The notes below the pieces were generated by a model, which worked only from the letters and a program-made list of their open reading frames with translations, was not told the origin of the DNA and did no database searches. From Bdellovibrionota bacterium (lineage in GTDB: Bacteria > Bdellovibrionota > Bdellovibrionia > Bdellovibrionales > JAMPXM01), in assembly GCA_963170185.1 (NCBI GenBank), contig CAUJGS010000025.1, positions 1-64,000 on the forward strand: 64,000 nt of DNA, written 5' to 3'. Positions 26,742 through 34,693 of this stretch are shown one piece after another (positions within the stretch are counted from its first letter, which is position 1; each line of letters opens with the position of its first letter). The position numbers and the translations under genes were made by a program.

Positions 26742-27401
26742 CTAGAGAAGAATGAAGAGACCGCAGCCGAGCGAGTATTCCGACAAACTCGAAGACAGCG
26801 TCGGCGATTGGAAAATCGTCGTGGAATAAAGAAACTCAGGCCGAATGCCAATCCCAGGGGCCAAGGGATAGTCAGCACCCAAACGAATTCCGAAATACAC
26901 GCCACTGCCTTCGATCGAAGGCACTAAGTCGTTGTCGCGCTTGATGGTCGCCATGGCCGCACCCACTGCTCCACCAACGTAGGGAGTAAAACGGCGGATT
27001 AGCAGAAGAGGTTTTTCGCCTTCGGTATCGCCCACAGAAGCGGCCGGCCCCCAGAAGTACCACCTTGCAGATACACCGGTAAAAGAAGAACCCATCGAAA
27101 AGGGAGCGAAATTCACCCCGCGCGTGTGTTCGATACCAAGAGAAAAGAAATCCGAAAGAAGACGATCCGCGAAGATCGAGATCACTGCGGGGCCTTCGCT
27201 TCGCTCGACAATCGTTAACTGATCTTGGACCGTCGCGACTTGCGTGACGCCGGATCCTCCAAAACCCAAAGAGCCCCCAAGACGATAGCGAGACGACTTC
27301 GCGATCGCGGGAGTCGCGGCCGCCATGATAGCCATCGACATCAAAACCGATATCGTGATCGCTTGGATCAACGCTATGTTACGCCGCACGATTTCGCTCA
27401 T
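26742..27401 (-). CDS. outer-membrane beta-barrel protein
   Basis: A 219-residue protein with a signal peptide (IQAITISVLMSMAIMAAATPAIAKS). The mature part alternates hydrophobic and polar residues in strands with Gly and aromatics (YRLGGSLGFGG, VSARWYFWGPA, RFTPYVGGAVGAAMATI, GVYFGIRLGADYPL, YSLGCGLFILL), as in small OmpA/OmpW-like barrels. ATG 27401 is chosen because AGGGG is four bases upstream; a GTG at 27422 is also in frame. It overlaps the 3' end of the FliF/FliG-like gene by 23 bases, so both are translated from one message. It ends 19 bases from the convergent giant lipoprotein gene, with no evident terminator between. Confidence 0.75.
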   Translation of the reverse strand: MSEIVRRNIALIQAITISVLMSMAIMAAATPAIAKSSRYRLGGSLGFGGSGVTQVATVQDQLTIVERSEGPAVISIFADRLLSDFFSLGIEHTRGVNFAPFSMGSSFTGVSARWYFWGPAASVGDTEGEKPLLLIRRFTPYVGGAVGAAMATIKRDNDLVPSIEGSGVYFGIRLGADYPLAPGIGIRPEFLYSTTIFQSPTLSSSLSEYSLGCGLFILL

Positions 27402-29253
27402 CTTGCCCCTCGACGTTTCCACCCTCGGTCACGCTAGCACCGTTCTCTTTGAAGGGGAAGATTTCATCTAGCACCAGCGTCTTGGTCATCACCAACGTCC
27501 TTAAGCGCTTCGCAAGAGACTCGATCCATACACCTTTGTCCTTTGCCGACAGTTTGTCGGGCTTCGACAATTCATCGGTGACCATCGCAACCGTCAACTG
27601 AGGTGCAACCTTCAACAGACGTTCTTGCAAATCGGGTCGAACACGGCAAAGTGCGACAACCTCATCCGTCGAGGCTTGTGCCAGAAGAGTCCCAACTGCA
27701 TCATCCGGCCACTCGGCAAGGAACGCCAATGTCGGCGTCGTACGACGGAACTCCTCCGCGGCAGGCCCCTGCATCCCAGCAAGAAGCACAACCTCTTCCA
27801 CCGGCTCCAAGGCCTCGACGAGTTTGTTCAGTGTCATCTCAAGAGGCACGATCTCCGCTTTTTCGTCGGACTTGAACTTTGACATCAAGCCGCGATCAAA
27901 ATCCCGGAGCTCAGCCGAAGGAATTTCGCTCATGCCAGCTGCCGCCACCAAGAGCTCACGCTTGGCATCGAGACTCATCGTCTTCATAAATTTCGAACGA
28001 AGTTCAGTCGGCATAAAGAGCGAGACCACTGTGCGCATCTTCGGATTTTGCTCCATCAGCACTTGGCTCACCATTCCGATATTGAGGCCACCAAGGTACC
28101 CAAATGGCTGTTCCAGGGCTGACGGACCGACGTTCAAAACTGTCAGAAGATCCCAATAAGATTTCTGTAAAATTTCATGTTTCTCGCGTACCTGCACTTC
28201 CGACATGCGCGCAAAGATACGAGTGATATCGGAAACCGCATCCACCGGGATCGGCAACTTTCCAACCTCTTTGCCAACGACTTCCGAGAAAATCGCCACT
28301 TTCTTCCAACCCGTTTCTCCGCTCTGACTCCAAGAACGCATAATCGCTTCGAGATGCAGGTTGATCTTCGGCAAAACTTCGAGGATTTTTTCTTTCAAAG
28401 AGTCCACACCAAGCCGCGCGATTTCCTCTTCGCGGGCCTGCTTTTCGTCTGCCAAACGCTGCTTTTCTTCTTCGCTCATGCCAACGGCCGCGGCCGTGGT
28501 ACCAGAAGACACGTTGGTATTGCTGGTCGTCGAGGAGGATTCAACAGGTGCAGCACCTTGTGTCGCGGCCTTCCGAGGAGTCAAAATCCCCCACAGCAGA
28601 ACACCCAAGACGATCGCCGCAGCCAAAGCCAACTGGCCCGCGAGGCTTTGAAACTGGTTCAGCATGTCCCACGTGGTTTTAGGAGCCGCCATCTCGGGAG
28701 CTTTTTGTGGAGCTACACGAATCGTCGTTACCGTGCCCTTGCCGACTTTGCCAAACTCGGAGTTCACGCGCTCGGTGACCCACTTCTCGATCTCCGTGCG
28801 AGCTTCCGCGGGAACTGTTTCGCTGAGCCCGACATTTACCGCAACGGTGCGAATCTTAAAGCCTTCCAAAAACTGCTTCGCCACTTCGTGCTGTTGACCC
28901 GGCGGAGAATAGTTTTTCAGCAACGCCTCCGGATCTAGCATTCCCAATGTCAAATCGGAGATCGGCTCCATTTCACCAGATACTGCAACCGTCGGCGGTT
29001 GCTCGATCTTCCTAGGAACCGCTTGTAAATCGAGCTCCGCGCTGATCGAAAACATCGAGCGGTCCAAGCGAGTCGCCAAATTCTGTGTAAAACGTCTTGC
29101 CAGAAGATCTTCAAGCAAAGCCTTGGCGCTTAATGCATCCGGCGCGAGCGCCGTAGGTGACGCCGCATAGCTCGCCGGGAAAACAAATTGAACCGCGATG
29201 AAAATCGCAGTCGCCAATCGAACAAATCTATTTTTCCGTTTCGGGTGACTCAT
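27379..29253 (-). CDS. FliF-FliG-like single-chain rotor protein
   Basis: 624 residues. A signal peptide (about 1-31) is followed by a periplasmic domain that matches the last ring-building part of FliF: SISAELDLQAV at 69-79, and KIRTVAVNVGL followed by EKWVTERVNSEFGKVGKGTVTTIRV at 133-180, like FliF 'rlsvavvvd...' and its closing strand. One membrane helix lies at about 206-224 (LALAAAIVLGVLLWGIL). After a Ser/Thr linker and a charged helix come three segments in FliG order: N-like GWKKVAIFSEVVGKEV at 315-330 with MSEVQVREKHEIL; M-like VLMEQNPKMRTVVSLFMP at 398-415 (FliG has EHPQ here); and a C-like helical part at about 470-590. In flagella FliF and FliG are separate proteins. The family call is by eye. 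Confidence 0.7.
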   Translation of the reverse strand: MSHPKRKNRFVRLATAIFIAVQFVFPASYAASPTALAPDALSAKALLEDLLARRFTQNLATRLDRSMFSISAELDLQAVPRKIEQPPTVAVSGEMEPISDLTLGMLDPEALLKNYSPPGQQHEVAKQFLEGFKIRTVAVNVGLSETVPAEARTEIEKWVTERVNSEFGKVGKGTVTTIRVAPQKAPEMAAPKTTWDMLNQFQSLAGQLALAAAIVLGVLLWGILTPRKAATQGAAPVESSSTTSNTNVSSGTTAAAVGMSEEEKQRLADEKQAREEEIARLGVDSLKEKILEVLPKINLHLEAIMRSWSQSGETGWKKVAIFSEVVGKEVGKLPIPVDAVSDITRIFARMSEVQVREKHEILQKSYWDLLTVLNVGPSALEQPFGYLGGLNIGMVSQVLMEQNPKMRTVVSLFMPTELRSKFMKTMSLDAKRELLVAAAGMSEIPSAELRDFDRGLMSKFKSDEKAEIVPLEMTLNKLVEALEPVEEVVLLAGMQGPAAEEFRRTTPTLAFLAEWPDDAVGTLLAQASTDEVVALCRVRPDLQERLLKVAPQLTVAMVTDELSKPDKLSAKDKGVWIESLAKRLRTLVMTKTLVLDEIFPFKENGASVTEGGNVEGQDERNRAA

Positions 29254-29268
29254 CCGTGAACCCCCTCC

Positions 29269-29910
29269 TTATGGTCCGCGCGGTCTGGTGGCCGCCGGAT
29301 CCCTTCCACTTTGAATAGCCTTGACCTTCGCGACCATCTTGACCGCATCCTCCATCTGAGGATCTGAGACCAACGCCTGTTCGTAGAACTTCAAACTTTC
29401 CGAATAATTTTTCTGCGCAAAGTAAATAGAAGCTTTCATGGAAAGTGCACGAGCGAAGCCCGGAAAGTCCGTGAGAATCTTATCGAGTTCGATCAAGGAA
29501 CGCTCGTACTGTTGGGAGAGCGCGAATTTCTGCGCCAAGAACAACCGATCCAACACGGACTTCGCAAAACGCTCTTCTTTCGGAGTCGTACCTTGCACCA
29601 ACGGAACATTTAGTTCCGTCACCAGAGTCCCAAACTGAGCGGCCGGCAGCAGAAAGGATTGAGTGACATGCCCGGCCTTCTCAACCGAGACCGTAAAAAA
29701 CTCCCCGGAAACCATTTCGTCGCCGACCTTTTCGCGAATCTCCGACATCGGCATCTCGAGTGGGGTTTTTCCCACGAGTTTCTTCTCCGAAGACTTCGGA
29801 TTCACAAAGTAAACATCCGCTTCAATCGGCTCGCTCTGCACTTTGAACTTGTGCGCGCAACCAACCAGAAGACCACAAACAACAATAAGAAGAGCAATTG
29901 GTGTTTTCAT
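29269..29910 (-). CDS. TPR lipoprotein with PEGA-like N-terminal domain
   Basis: 213 residues from ATG 29910. The signal peptide MKTPIALLIVVCGLLVGC ends in a lipobox. Residues about 20-105 form a PEGA-like beta domain (SEPIEADVYFVN, GKTPLEMPMSEI, FTVSVEKAGHVTQSF). The C-terminal part has at least two TPR motifs (ALSQQYERSLIELDKILTDFP, IYFAQKNYSESLKFYEQAL, with SDPQMEDA next). ATG 29919 and a GTG at 29952 are also in frame; none has a clear ribosome binding site, and 29910 gives the cleanest signal peptide. It precedes the FliF/FliG-like gene by 15 bases in one operon, so it is a likely outer-membrane or periplasmic partner of that rotor-like protein. Confidence 0.8.
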   Translation of the reverse strand: MKTPIALLIVVCGLLVGCAHKFKVQSEPIEADVYFVNPKSSEKKLVGKTPLEMPMSEIREKVGDEMVSGEFFTVSVEKAGHVTQSFLLPAAQFGTLVTELNVPLVQGTTPKEERFAKSVLDRLFLAQKFALSQQYERSLIELDKILTDFPGFARALSMKASIYFAQKNYSESLKFYEQALVSDPQMEDAVKMVAKVKAIQSGRDPAATRPRGP

Positions 29911-30059
29911 CTGAATCATATATCGACTTAATTCGAGACGAACTTGAGACACCTGAGACAGTCACGCCTGGCTCCCGACCAAGGTCTATCGGACCCGACA
30001 CCACTACTCATCAACGCCTCGCTCGCGATATTCTCTTCTCCATGAAGGAAACCCACATC

Positions 30060-30767
30060 ATGCATCAGCCATTCTTTCTCTCGGCCGTTCTTCTAGCGAC
30101 CGCCTCCGTCACTTTATTGGGCTGCTCCAAGCCCGACCTGAAAGATCCGAACATTCAAGAGAGCTACGCCATCGGCAGAGAAGTCGGCGAGACCTTCGTC
30201 CGCCAAGAGATGAAGGTGAACGAAGACGCCTTTCTACTTGGTCTACGTGATGCCATGAAAAACGAACCTTCAAAGCTTGACTCGGCGACTTTGGCCGAGG
30301 CCTCACACCGAGCCCGTCAACAAGCGATGAAGAAGTTCCAGGACATGCAGGCGCAAGCCGCCGAGTTTTTGCGAGCTAGCGAGGCCTACTTGGCCGAGAA
30401 CAAAAAGAAGCCCGAGGTTAAAACGACTTCGTCTGGCTTACAGTACGAAGTTCTCACCCTGGGCAAGGGTCAAAAACCCAAAGACCAGCAGATGGTCGAA
30501 GTGCACTACGAGGGAAAACTCATCGATGGAACGATTTTCGATTCGTCGGTTCAACGAAAGAAAAGCGCCGAATTCAATTTGAACCAAGTGATTCCCGGGT
30601 GGATAGAAGTTCTTAAAATGATGCCCGTGGGATCAAAATGGAAAGTCACGATTCCGCCCGCGCTCGCTTACCGCGATGCAGGTATGCCGCCGAAAATTCC
30701 ACCAAACGCTGTTCTGATATTTGAAATTGAGCTTTTAAAAGCCTGGGATGCGCCCAAAGCTCCGTAG
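30060..30767 (+). CDS. FKBP-type peptidyl-prolyl isomerase lipoprotein
   Basis: Periplasmic folding helper of the FkpA/Mip type, 235 residues. Signal peptide FFLSAVLLATASVTLLGC with lipobox. An N-terminal helical dimerisation domain (about 25-115, YAIGREVGETFVRQEMKVNEDAFLLGLRD and onward) is followed by the FKBP domain at about 130-232 with VEVHYEGKLIDGTIFDSS, VIPGWIEVLKMMPVGSKW, IPPALAYRDAGMPPKIPPN and LIFEIELL, which hold most of the usual active-site positions. ATG 30060 is chosen over 30042 because AAGGA is ten bases upstream of it and the signal peptide begins there. It lies between the TPR lipoprotein (divergent) and motB (convergent, ten bases away). Confidence 0.92.
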   Translation: MHQPFFLSAVLLATASVTLLGCSKPDLKDPNIQESYAIGREVGETFVRQEMKVNEDAFLLGLRDAMKNEPSKLDSATLAEASHRARQQAMKKFQDMQAQAAEFLRASEAYLAENKKKPEVKTTSSGLQYEVLTLGKGQKPKDQQMVEVHYEGKLIDGTIFDSSVQRKKSAEFNLNQVIPGWIEVLKMMPVGSKWKVTIPPALAYRDAGMPPKIPPNAVLIFEIELLKAWDAPKAP

Positions 30768-30777
30768 GCTCGGAACT

Positions 30778-31488
30778 CTAATCCAAAGGTGCCGATTTCA
30801 GAATCTGGATAACAACACGACGATTAGCCGACTGGTTTTCCAAGTGTGGCACACCTTGATCGTCGCGGTTATTCACAGCCGGTTTCGTATCAGCCCAACC
30901 GACAGACATGAGATGAGTGCGATCGAAGTTTTCTCGTTCGAAAAACCGCACGATGCTGCTGGCACGCAACGCCGAGAGCTCCCAGTTGGATGCGATCACA
31001 CCTTGCGTGATCGGCGTGTCGTCGGTGTGACCTTCCACCAAAATATAGAAGCCCGGAGCTTCTGTCTTGATCACCGGTGTCAGCTCTCCGAGCAAGCTAA
31101 TCGCCTCCGAACGAGGATTCACCGAACCAATATCAAAAAACACCGTTCCGCGAAATGTGATCCCCACCCCGCGCGCGTTGGTCTCGACGGTGACCTGCTC
31201 GGAAAGCCCTTTTGCCTCGATCACAGCTTGAATTTGCTTCTGCAGCTCTTCGAACGGTTTTTTGTACTCGCCACCAAAGAGTTCCGCGGAATGCATACGC
31301 ATCTCTTCGGCCTTCTTGTCGTCGAACTTCGAGAAACTCAGCATCAACGCGAAAAAGCCCATCAGCAATGTCATCAAGTCCGCATACGAAACCAGCCAAG
31401 GGCCTTCGCCCTCTTCTGCCTTATGAGCCTTAGGTGGCCCTCCGGCAGGTAGCTCGTCTTCGTCGTGATGGTGCTGTTCGGCAGCCAT
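30778..31488 (-). CDS. motB: MotB-type stator protein
   Basis: Stator subunit that conducts ions and anchors to peptidoglycan. 236 residues, shorter than the roughly 300 of E. coli MotB. The His/Asp/Glu-rich N-terminus leads to one membrane helix with the ion-binding Asp at residue 37 in PWLVSYADLMTLLMGFF. After the helix come a plug-like amphipathic stretch (SKFDDKKAEEMRMHSAELF), a helical linker and an OmpA-like domain from about residue 110 (VFFDIGS, VEGHTDDTPI, NWELSALRASSIVRFF, NQSANRRVVI) which binds the cell wall. It starts three bases after motA. Together with the rotor-like gene on the same strand 1.5 kb further on, it could drive a motor other than the flagellum, although a flagellar stator is equally possible. 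Confidence 0.93.
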   Translation of the reverse strand: MAAEQHHHDEDELPAGGPPKAHKAEEGEGPWLVSYADLMTLLMGFFALMLSFSKFDDKKAEEMRMHSAELFGGEYKKPFEELQKQIQAVIEAKGLSEQVTVETNARGVGITFRGTVFFDIGSVNPRSEAISLLGELTPVIKTEAPGFYILVEGHTDDTPITQGVIASNWELSALRASSIVRFFERENFDRTHLMSVGWADTKPAVNNRDDQGVPHLENQSANRRVVIQILKSAPLD

Positions 31489-31491
31489 GTT

Positions 31492-32277
31492 CTATGCCGC
31501 CTTCTTCAGAGTCGCGCGCTCTTTAGGAAGCAAATACGACTTGAGAGATTCCTCGACGATCAAAGGGTGCTTCTTTAAGCGGATGAGCTTCACGCCTTCG
31601 ATCACCATCATGCGAATGTTGTAATCCATCTTCGTCAGCTTCGTGAGATACTCGCCAAGCGGTAGAAAAATGAAGTTCGCGACAGCGATACCGTAAAGTG
31701 TCGCGACGAGCGCGATCGCAAGCGACGGACCAACCGACTTGATCGCGTCCGACGACCCAAGACCTTGCATCATCGCCACAATCCCCATAACCGCGCCAAG
31801 AAGACCAAAAGCCGGCGGGAACTTGGACATCGTTTTGAAAATCTCCGCATCTTGCTCGTAACGATGAAAGTGCGTCATCGCACGCTTCATCAAGATCGTA
31901 TCAAGCTCTTTTGGCTCAATTCCCCCAGCCGCCATCAGCTCGAGAGCTTCTTTGAAGAACGGGTTCTTCACGGTTTTGGACTTTTCACCAATTGCCGCGG
32001 GATTGTCGCGATAGGCTTTCGCCACTTCGACAACCTCTTTGATAAGGATGTCGTAACGATCGACTTCGTTTTTCAGAACTCGAGTAAAGAACACCTTCGT
32101 CATGTTCAACATGCTGGCGCCACCAAACGAAACCAGCCAGGCGGCGAGTGTGCCACCGAGAACGATTAGCGCCGCGTGATAATCCAAAAAGACTTTGTAT
32201 TCCTTGGTCGACGTGAGCGCCGCACCAAGAAAGACAACAAGGGAAAGGACGAGACCGATTAACATCGAGATGTTCAT
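31492..32277 (-). CDS. motA: MotA-type stator protein
   Basis: Ion channel and torque subunit, 261 residues, close to the PomA/MotA length. Four membrane helices: about 3-20, 33-55, and a pair at about 150-175 (FPPAFGLLGAVMGIVAMMQGL) and 182-207 (VGPSLAIALVATLYGIAVANFIFLPL), which is the Pro-containing signature region. The cytoplasmic loop between helices 2 and 3 is charged (RYDILIKEVVEVAKAYRDN, HFHRYEQDAEIFKTMSKF) as expected for contact with FliG. It is the first gene of the motAB pair; upstream I find no clear ribosome binding site and no CCGATAG promoter. Confidence 0.95.
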   Translation of the reverse strand: MNISMLIGLVLSLVVFLGAALTSTKEYKVFLDYHAALIVLGGTLAAWLVSFGGASMLNMTKVFFTRVLKNEVDRYDILIKEVVEVAKAYRDNPAAIGEKSKTVKNPFFKEALELMAAGGIEPKELDTILMKRAMTHFHRYEQDAEIFKTMSKFPPAFGLLGAVMGIVAMMQGLGSSDAIKSVGPSLAIALVATLYGIAVANFIFLPLGEYLTKLTKMDYNIRMMVIEGVKLIRLKKHPLIVEESLKSYLLPKERATLKKAA

Positions 32278-32374
32278 GTCTAACTTTTCGGAAATCCTAG
32301 GTACTTTCTAATGCGACCGCTAAACAATCTGGACCACGAGGCCTTCCAAAAACCCTAGACCGGACCAAGATCCC

Positions 32375-32404
32375 TTGACCCCGCCAGTGGGAAACAAGAT
32401 AACC
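32375..32404 (+). promoter_or_regulatory. sigma-70-type promoter giving a near-leaderless nadA mRNA
   Basis: TTGACC (32375-32380), 17 bases, GATAAC (32399-32404). The expected transcription start falls at or next to ATG 32410. There is no ribosome binding site before that ATG, which fits a leaderless message. Confidence 0.45.
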
Positions 32405-32409
32405 GCGAC

Positions 32410-33396
32410 ATGGCGAGCCCCGACGTGCTTTTGAAGAACGAAATCCAGGAACTTCGCAGCAAACACGATGCGCTGATTCTGGCCCATTACTACGAAGATG
32501 GCGCGATCCAGGACCTCGCCGACCATGTCGGAGACTCCCTCGCCCTGGCGCAGTGGGGTCAACGGGCCGACAACCCGGTGGTCTTAATGGCCGGTGTCGT
32601 TTTCATGGCCGAAAGCGTAAAGCTGCTCTCGCCCGGAAAACGCGTGTTGGTTCCGGACCTCAAAGCGGGGTGCTCGCTCGTCGACCACTCTCCGTACCGG
32701 AAGTACCTCGAGTGGCGCCTCAAATACCCGGACGCGATTTGTCTCACCTACGTCAACTCAAGCGCCGAGGTAAAAGCGATCACCGATGTCTGCGTGACCT
32801 CATCGAATGCCGAAAAAATCGTGAACGCGATTCCGAAAGATCGACGCATTCTATTTGGTCCCGATCGCAATCTCGGCCGCTATCTTTCAAAAAAACTCGG
32901 CCGCGAAATGATTCTCTGGGAAGGCTCGTGCGAAGTACACGTGCTCTTCTCCTCGCGCCGCTTGCAGGAACTCAAACTGCGCTATCCAGAAGCTTTGGTG
33001 ATCGCGCATCCCGAGTGCGATCCGGCGATTCTCGCAGAAAGCGACGTCATCGGTTCAACCTCGCGCCTTCTCGACGAAGTGACGAACAATCGTCAACGAA
33101 AGCAGTTCATTGTCGCGACCGAACACGGCATTCTTCACCAGATGCAACGCGCCCGCCCGGATGCGGAACTGATTCAGGCTCCGGCCGAAGGCTCCTGCGC
33201 CTGCAATGAATGCCCGTACATGAAACTCAACACTCTCGAAAAAGTCCGGGATGCGCTCAAAGGTCTCTCTCCAGAAGTGACTGTGCGTAGCGATGTGCAG
33301 GCTCTGGCGCGCGTAAGTCTCGAACGCATGATGGCCATCACCGAGGGTCGCCCTGTCGAGTGGCCTACCACCTTCAAAGATCCCGGTCTGAAATGA
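32410..33396 (+). CDS. nadA: quinolinate synthase
   Basis: Iron-sulfur enzyme that condenses iminoaspartate and dihydroxyacetone phosphate to quinolinate in NAD synthesis. 328 residues, as usual for the short NadA form. Seen: ILAHYYEDGAIQDLADHVGDS, VVFMAESVKLLSP, and cysteine ligands for the 4Fe-4S cluster at C88 (KAGCSL), C174 (EGSCEVH) and, in CACNECPYMKL, C268 with C263 and C265 close by. The spacing of the first two matches the family. nadB and nadC are not in the window. The TGA stop overlaps the next gene's ATG (ATGA). Confidence 0.96.
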   Translation: MASPDVLLKNEIQELRSKHDALILAHYYEDGAIQDLADHVGDSLALAQWGQRADNPVVLMAGVVFMAESVKLLSPGKRVLVPDLKAGCSLVDHSPYRKYLEWRLKYPDAICLTYVNSSAEVKAITDVCVTSSNAEKIVNAIPKDRRILFGPDRNLGRYLSKKLGREMILWEGSCEVHVLFSSRRLQELKLRYPEALVIAHPECDPAILAESDVIGSTSRLLDEVTNNRQRKQFIVATEHGILHQMQRARPDAELIQAPAEGSCACNECPYMKLNTLEKVRDALKGLSPEVTVRSDVQALARVSLERMMAITEGRPVEWPTTFKDPGLK

Positions 33397-34058
33397 GCCC
33401 TGCCGATGGCGATCTTGCAGCTTGGTTGAAAGGCCGACTTGCCGATCCTCTCGGACTCACCCAAGCTATCGTCTCGCTTTCCGAAAACTGGAGTTCCGAG
33501 GCCAACGAGCACCGGCTTGCAATTCGAACAGCGGTCGCCGAAGCACTCCGGTCGTCGAACTCCAAAACGTCCACACAAAACGAGAAAGATCTCGACGGCT
33601 TGTCTGACCTTAGTAAAATTCCTCGCCTTCTCGGACACGCGCTTTCGATCTCGCATTGCCCCGATCTCGGCGGCTTTGTGCTTGTTAAGAACTTTGAAGG
33701 GACGATCGGGTTCGACGCGGAAATCTCCTCGCGCATCACGGTGCCCGTCGCGACGCGCGTTTTGCCCCACGCAAGCGAAGCATTTCTTCGAGAGCGGCTT
33801 CAAGACGACGATACAGCCACGCCTGCGACCTCGGTCGCGACCTCAATCTGGACGGCGAAAGAGTCCGCCATAAAATGTTTCGGGAACGCCTTTGCGGATC
33901 GAACTCTGAACTACACAAATGTCGAACTGATCTCCCTAAGTTGCGATCCGAGACTGGGGTTTACTTTCACGGCGCGTTTTGAAAATCACTCCGCCCGAGG
34001 TATTCTCGCCTCGAATTTACATCGCAGCTTTGCACTGGCTGTTCGCAATTCTTCATAA
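33393..34058 (+). CDS. 4'-phosphopantetheinyl transferase superfamily protein
   Basis: 221 residues. The enzyme would move phosphopantetheine from CoA to a carrier-protein serine. The superfamily marks are seen: ALSISHCPDLGGFVLV near residue 85, GFDAEISSR near 110 (the magnesium-binding G[IV]DxE motif, here with Ala and Glu), and SIWTAKESAIKCFG near 155 (the WxxKEA/S..K motif). ATG 33393 is chosen because it overlaps the nadA stop as ATGA. The N-terminal 65 residues are not part of the family core and are poorly defined. No polyketide, peptide-synthetase or acyl carrier gene is in the window, so the target is unknown. It could be the cell's AcpS-type enzyme. Confidence 0.75.
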   Translation: MSPADGDLAAWLKGRLADPLGLTQAIVSLSENWSSEANEHRLAIRTAVAEALRSSNSKTSTQNEKDLDGLSDLSKIPRLLGHALSISHCPDLGGFVLVKNFEGTIGFDAEISSRITVPVATRVLPHASEAFLRERLQDDDTATPATSVATSIWTAKESAIKCFGNAFADRTLNYTNVELISLSCDPRLGFTFTARFENHSARGILASNLHRSFALAVRNSS

Positions 34059-34255
34059 TGTTTCGCGAAACTATCAAGATGTTCGACAGCACCATCGCAG
34101 CCGCCGCTAGTTTCGTAACCTTCTGAAAAACTGGGGCTTCTTGCGGCGCCGTCTCATATCGAGACGCGAATTTTCGCGTTCTTTTCGGTTCCCGTGAATG
34201 TCTCTCAACTTAGGTCCGGCGATCTCCGAAGAGTTATTAAGACAGCGAGGTAAAC
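34059..34255 (+). terminator. intergenic stretch with hairpins, possible terminator
   Basis: CGTCTC-ATAT-CGAGACG at about 34159-34175 is directly followed by CGCGAA-TT-TTCGCG (about 34175-34188) and then TTCTTTTC, which could end transcription after the phosphopantetheinyl transferase gene. The rest of the gap holds no gene; the PilZ gene promoter is presumably in its last 60 bases. Confidence 0.4.
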
Positions 34256-34684
34256 ATGGCTGACAAAAAAACTGCACGACTCAAAGCCTCACCAAAATCT
34301 GGTCAGGACGCCCATCACCACCGGGCGGCGCGTGAGGATCTCGAGCCACTTTCTATTCGAGGCCTCACCTCGATCGACCACATGACACTGCTGGCGCGCA
34401 AGGGTTTGCTCATTGAAGCCTCAACGACAGGGTTCTTGCTTGAAATCGAACGACGCGATCTCGCACCTAAAACGTTTCGCGACTCTCTAAGCCTAAAAGA
34501 ACTCGAAGGCGACAAAGTCTATCTGATGATCGATGCGATGAATTTGGAAATTGGCGGCACCATCACTCGCACAAACCGTGTGAACAAGGACCGATGGCAG
34601 ATCGCCGTGGACTTCCGCGAAGATGCTCCCGAGTATTGGCGCGAATGCCTTCTCGAACTACTGCCACGACCCGGCGGCTTCTAA
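34256..34684 (+). CDS. PilZ-like domain protein
   Basis: 142 residues, cytoplasmic. PilZ domains bind cyclic di-GMP. The features that suggest PilZ are an Arg pair in HHRAAREDLE near residue 24, a later EASTTGFLLEIERRDLAP (compare the D/NxSxxG motif), and the strand pattern KVYLMIDAMNLEIGGTITRT...WQIAVDF. The first motif is RxxR and not the usual RxxxR, so ligand binding is uncertain. The C-terminus PEYWRECLLELLPRPG resembles a conserved tail seen after PilZ in related bacteria, to my memory. GCGAGG precedes ATG 34256. It stands alone, ten bases from a convergent gene. Confidence 0.6.
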   Translation: MADKKTARLKASPKSGQDAHHHRAAREDLEPLSIRGLTSIDHMTLLARKGLLIEASTTGFLLEIERRDLAPKTFRDSLSLKELEGDKVYLMIDAMNLEIGGTITRTNRVNKDRWQIAVDFREDAPEYWRECLLELLPRPGGF

Positions 34685-34693
34685 AGGTACCTG

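Noticed and set aside
28177-28938. 253-codon frame antisense to the FliF/FliG-like gene
   Set aside because: The strong domain evidence is on the other strand; the antisense product is Arg/Phe-rich and lacks any motif.
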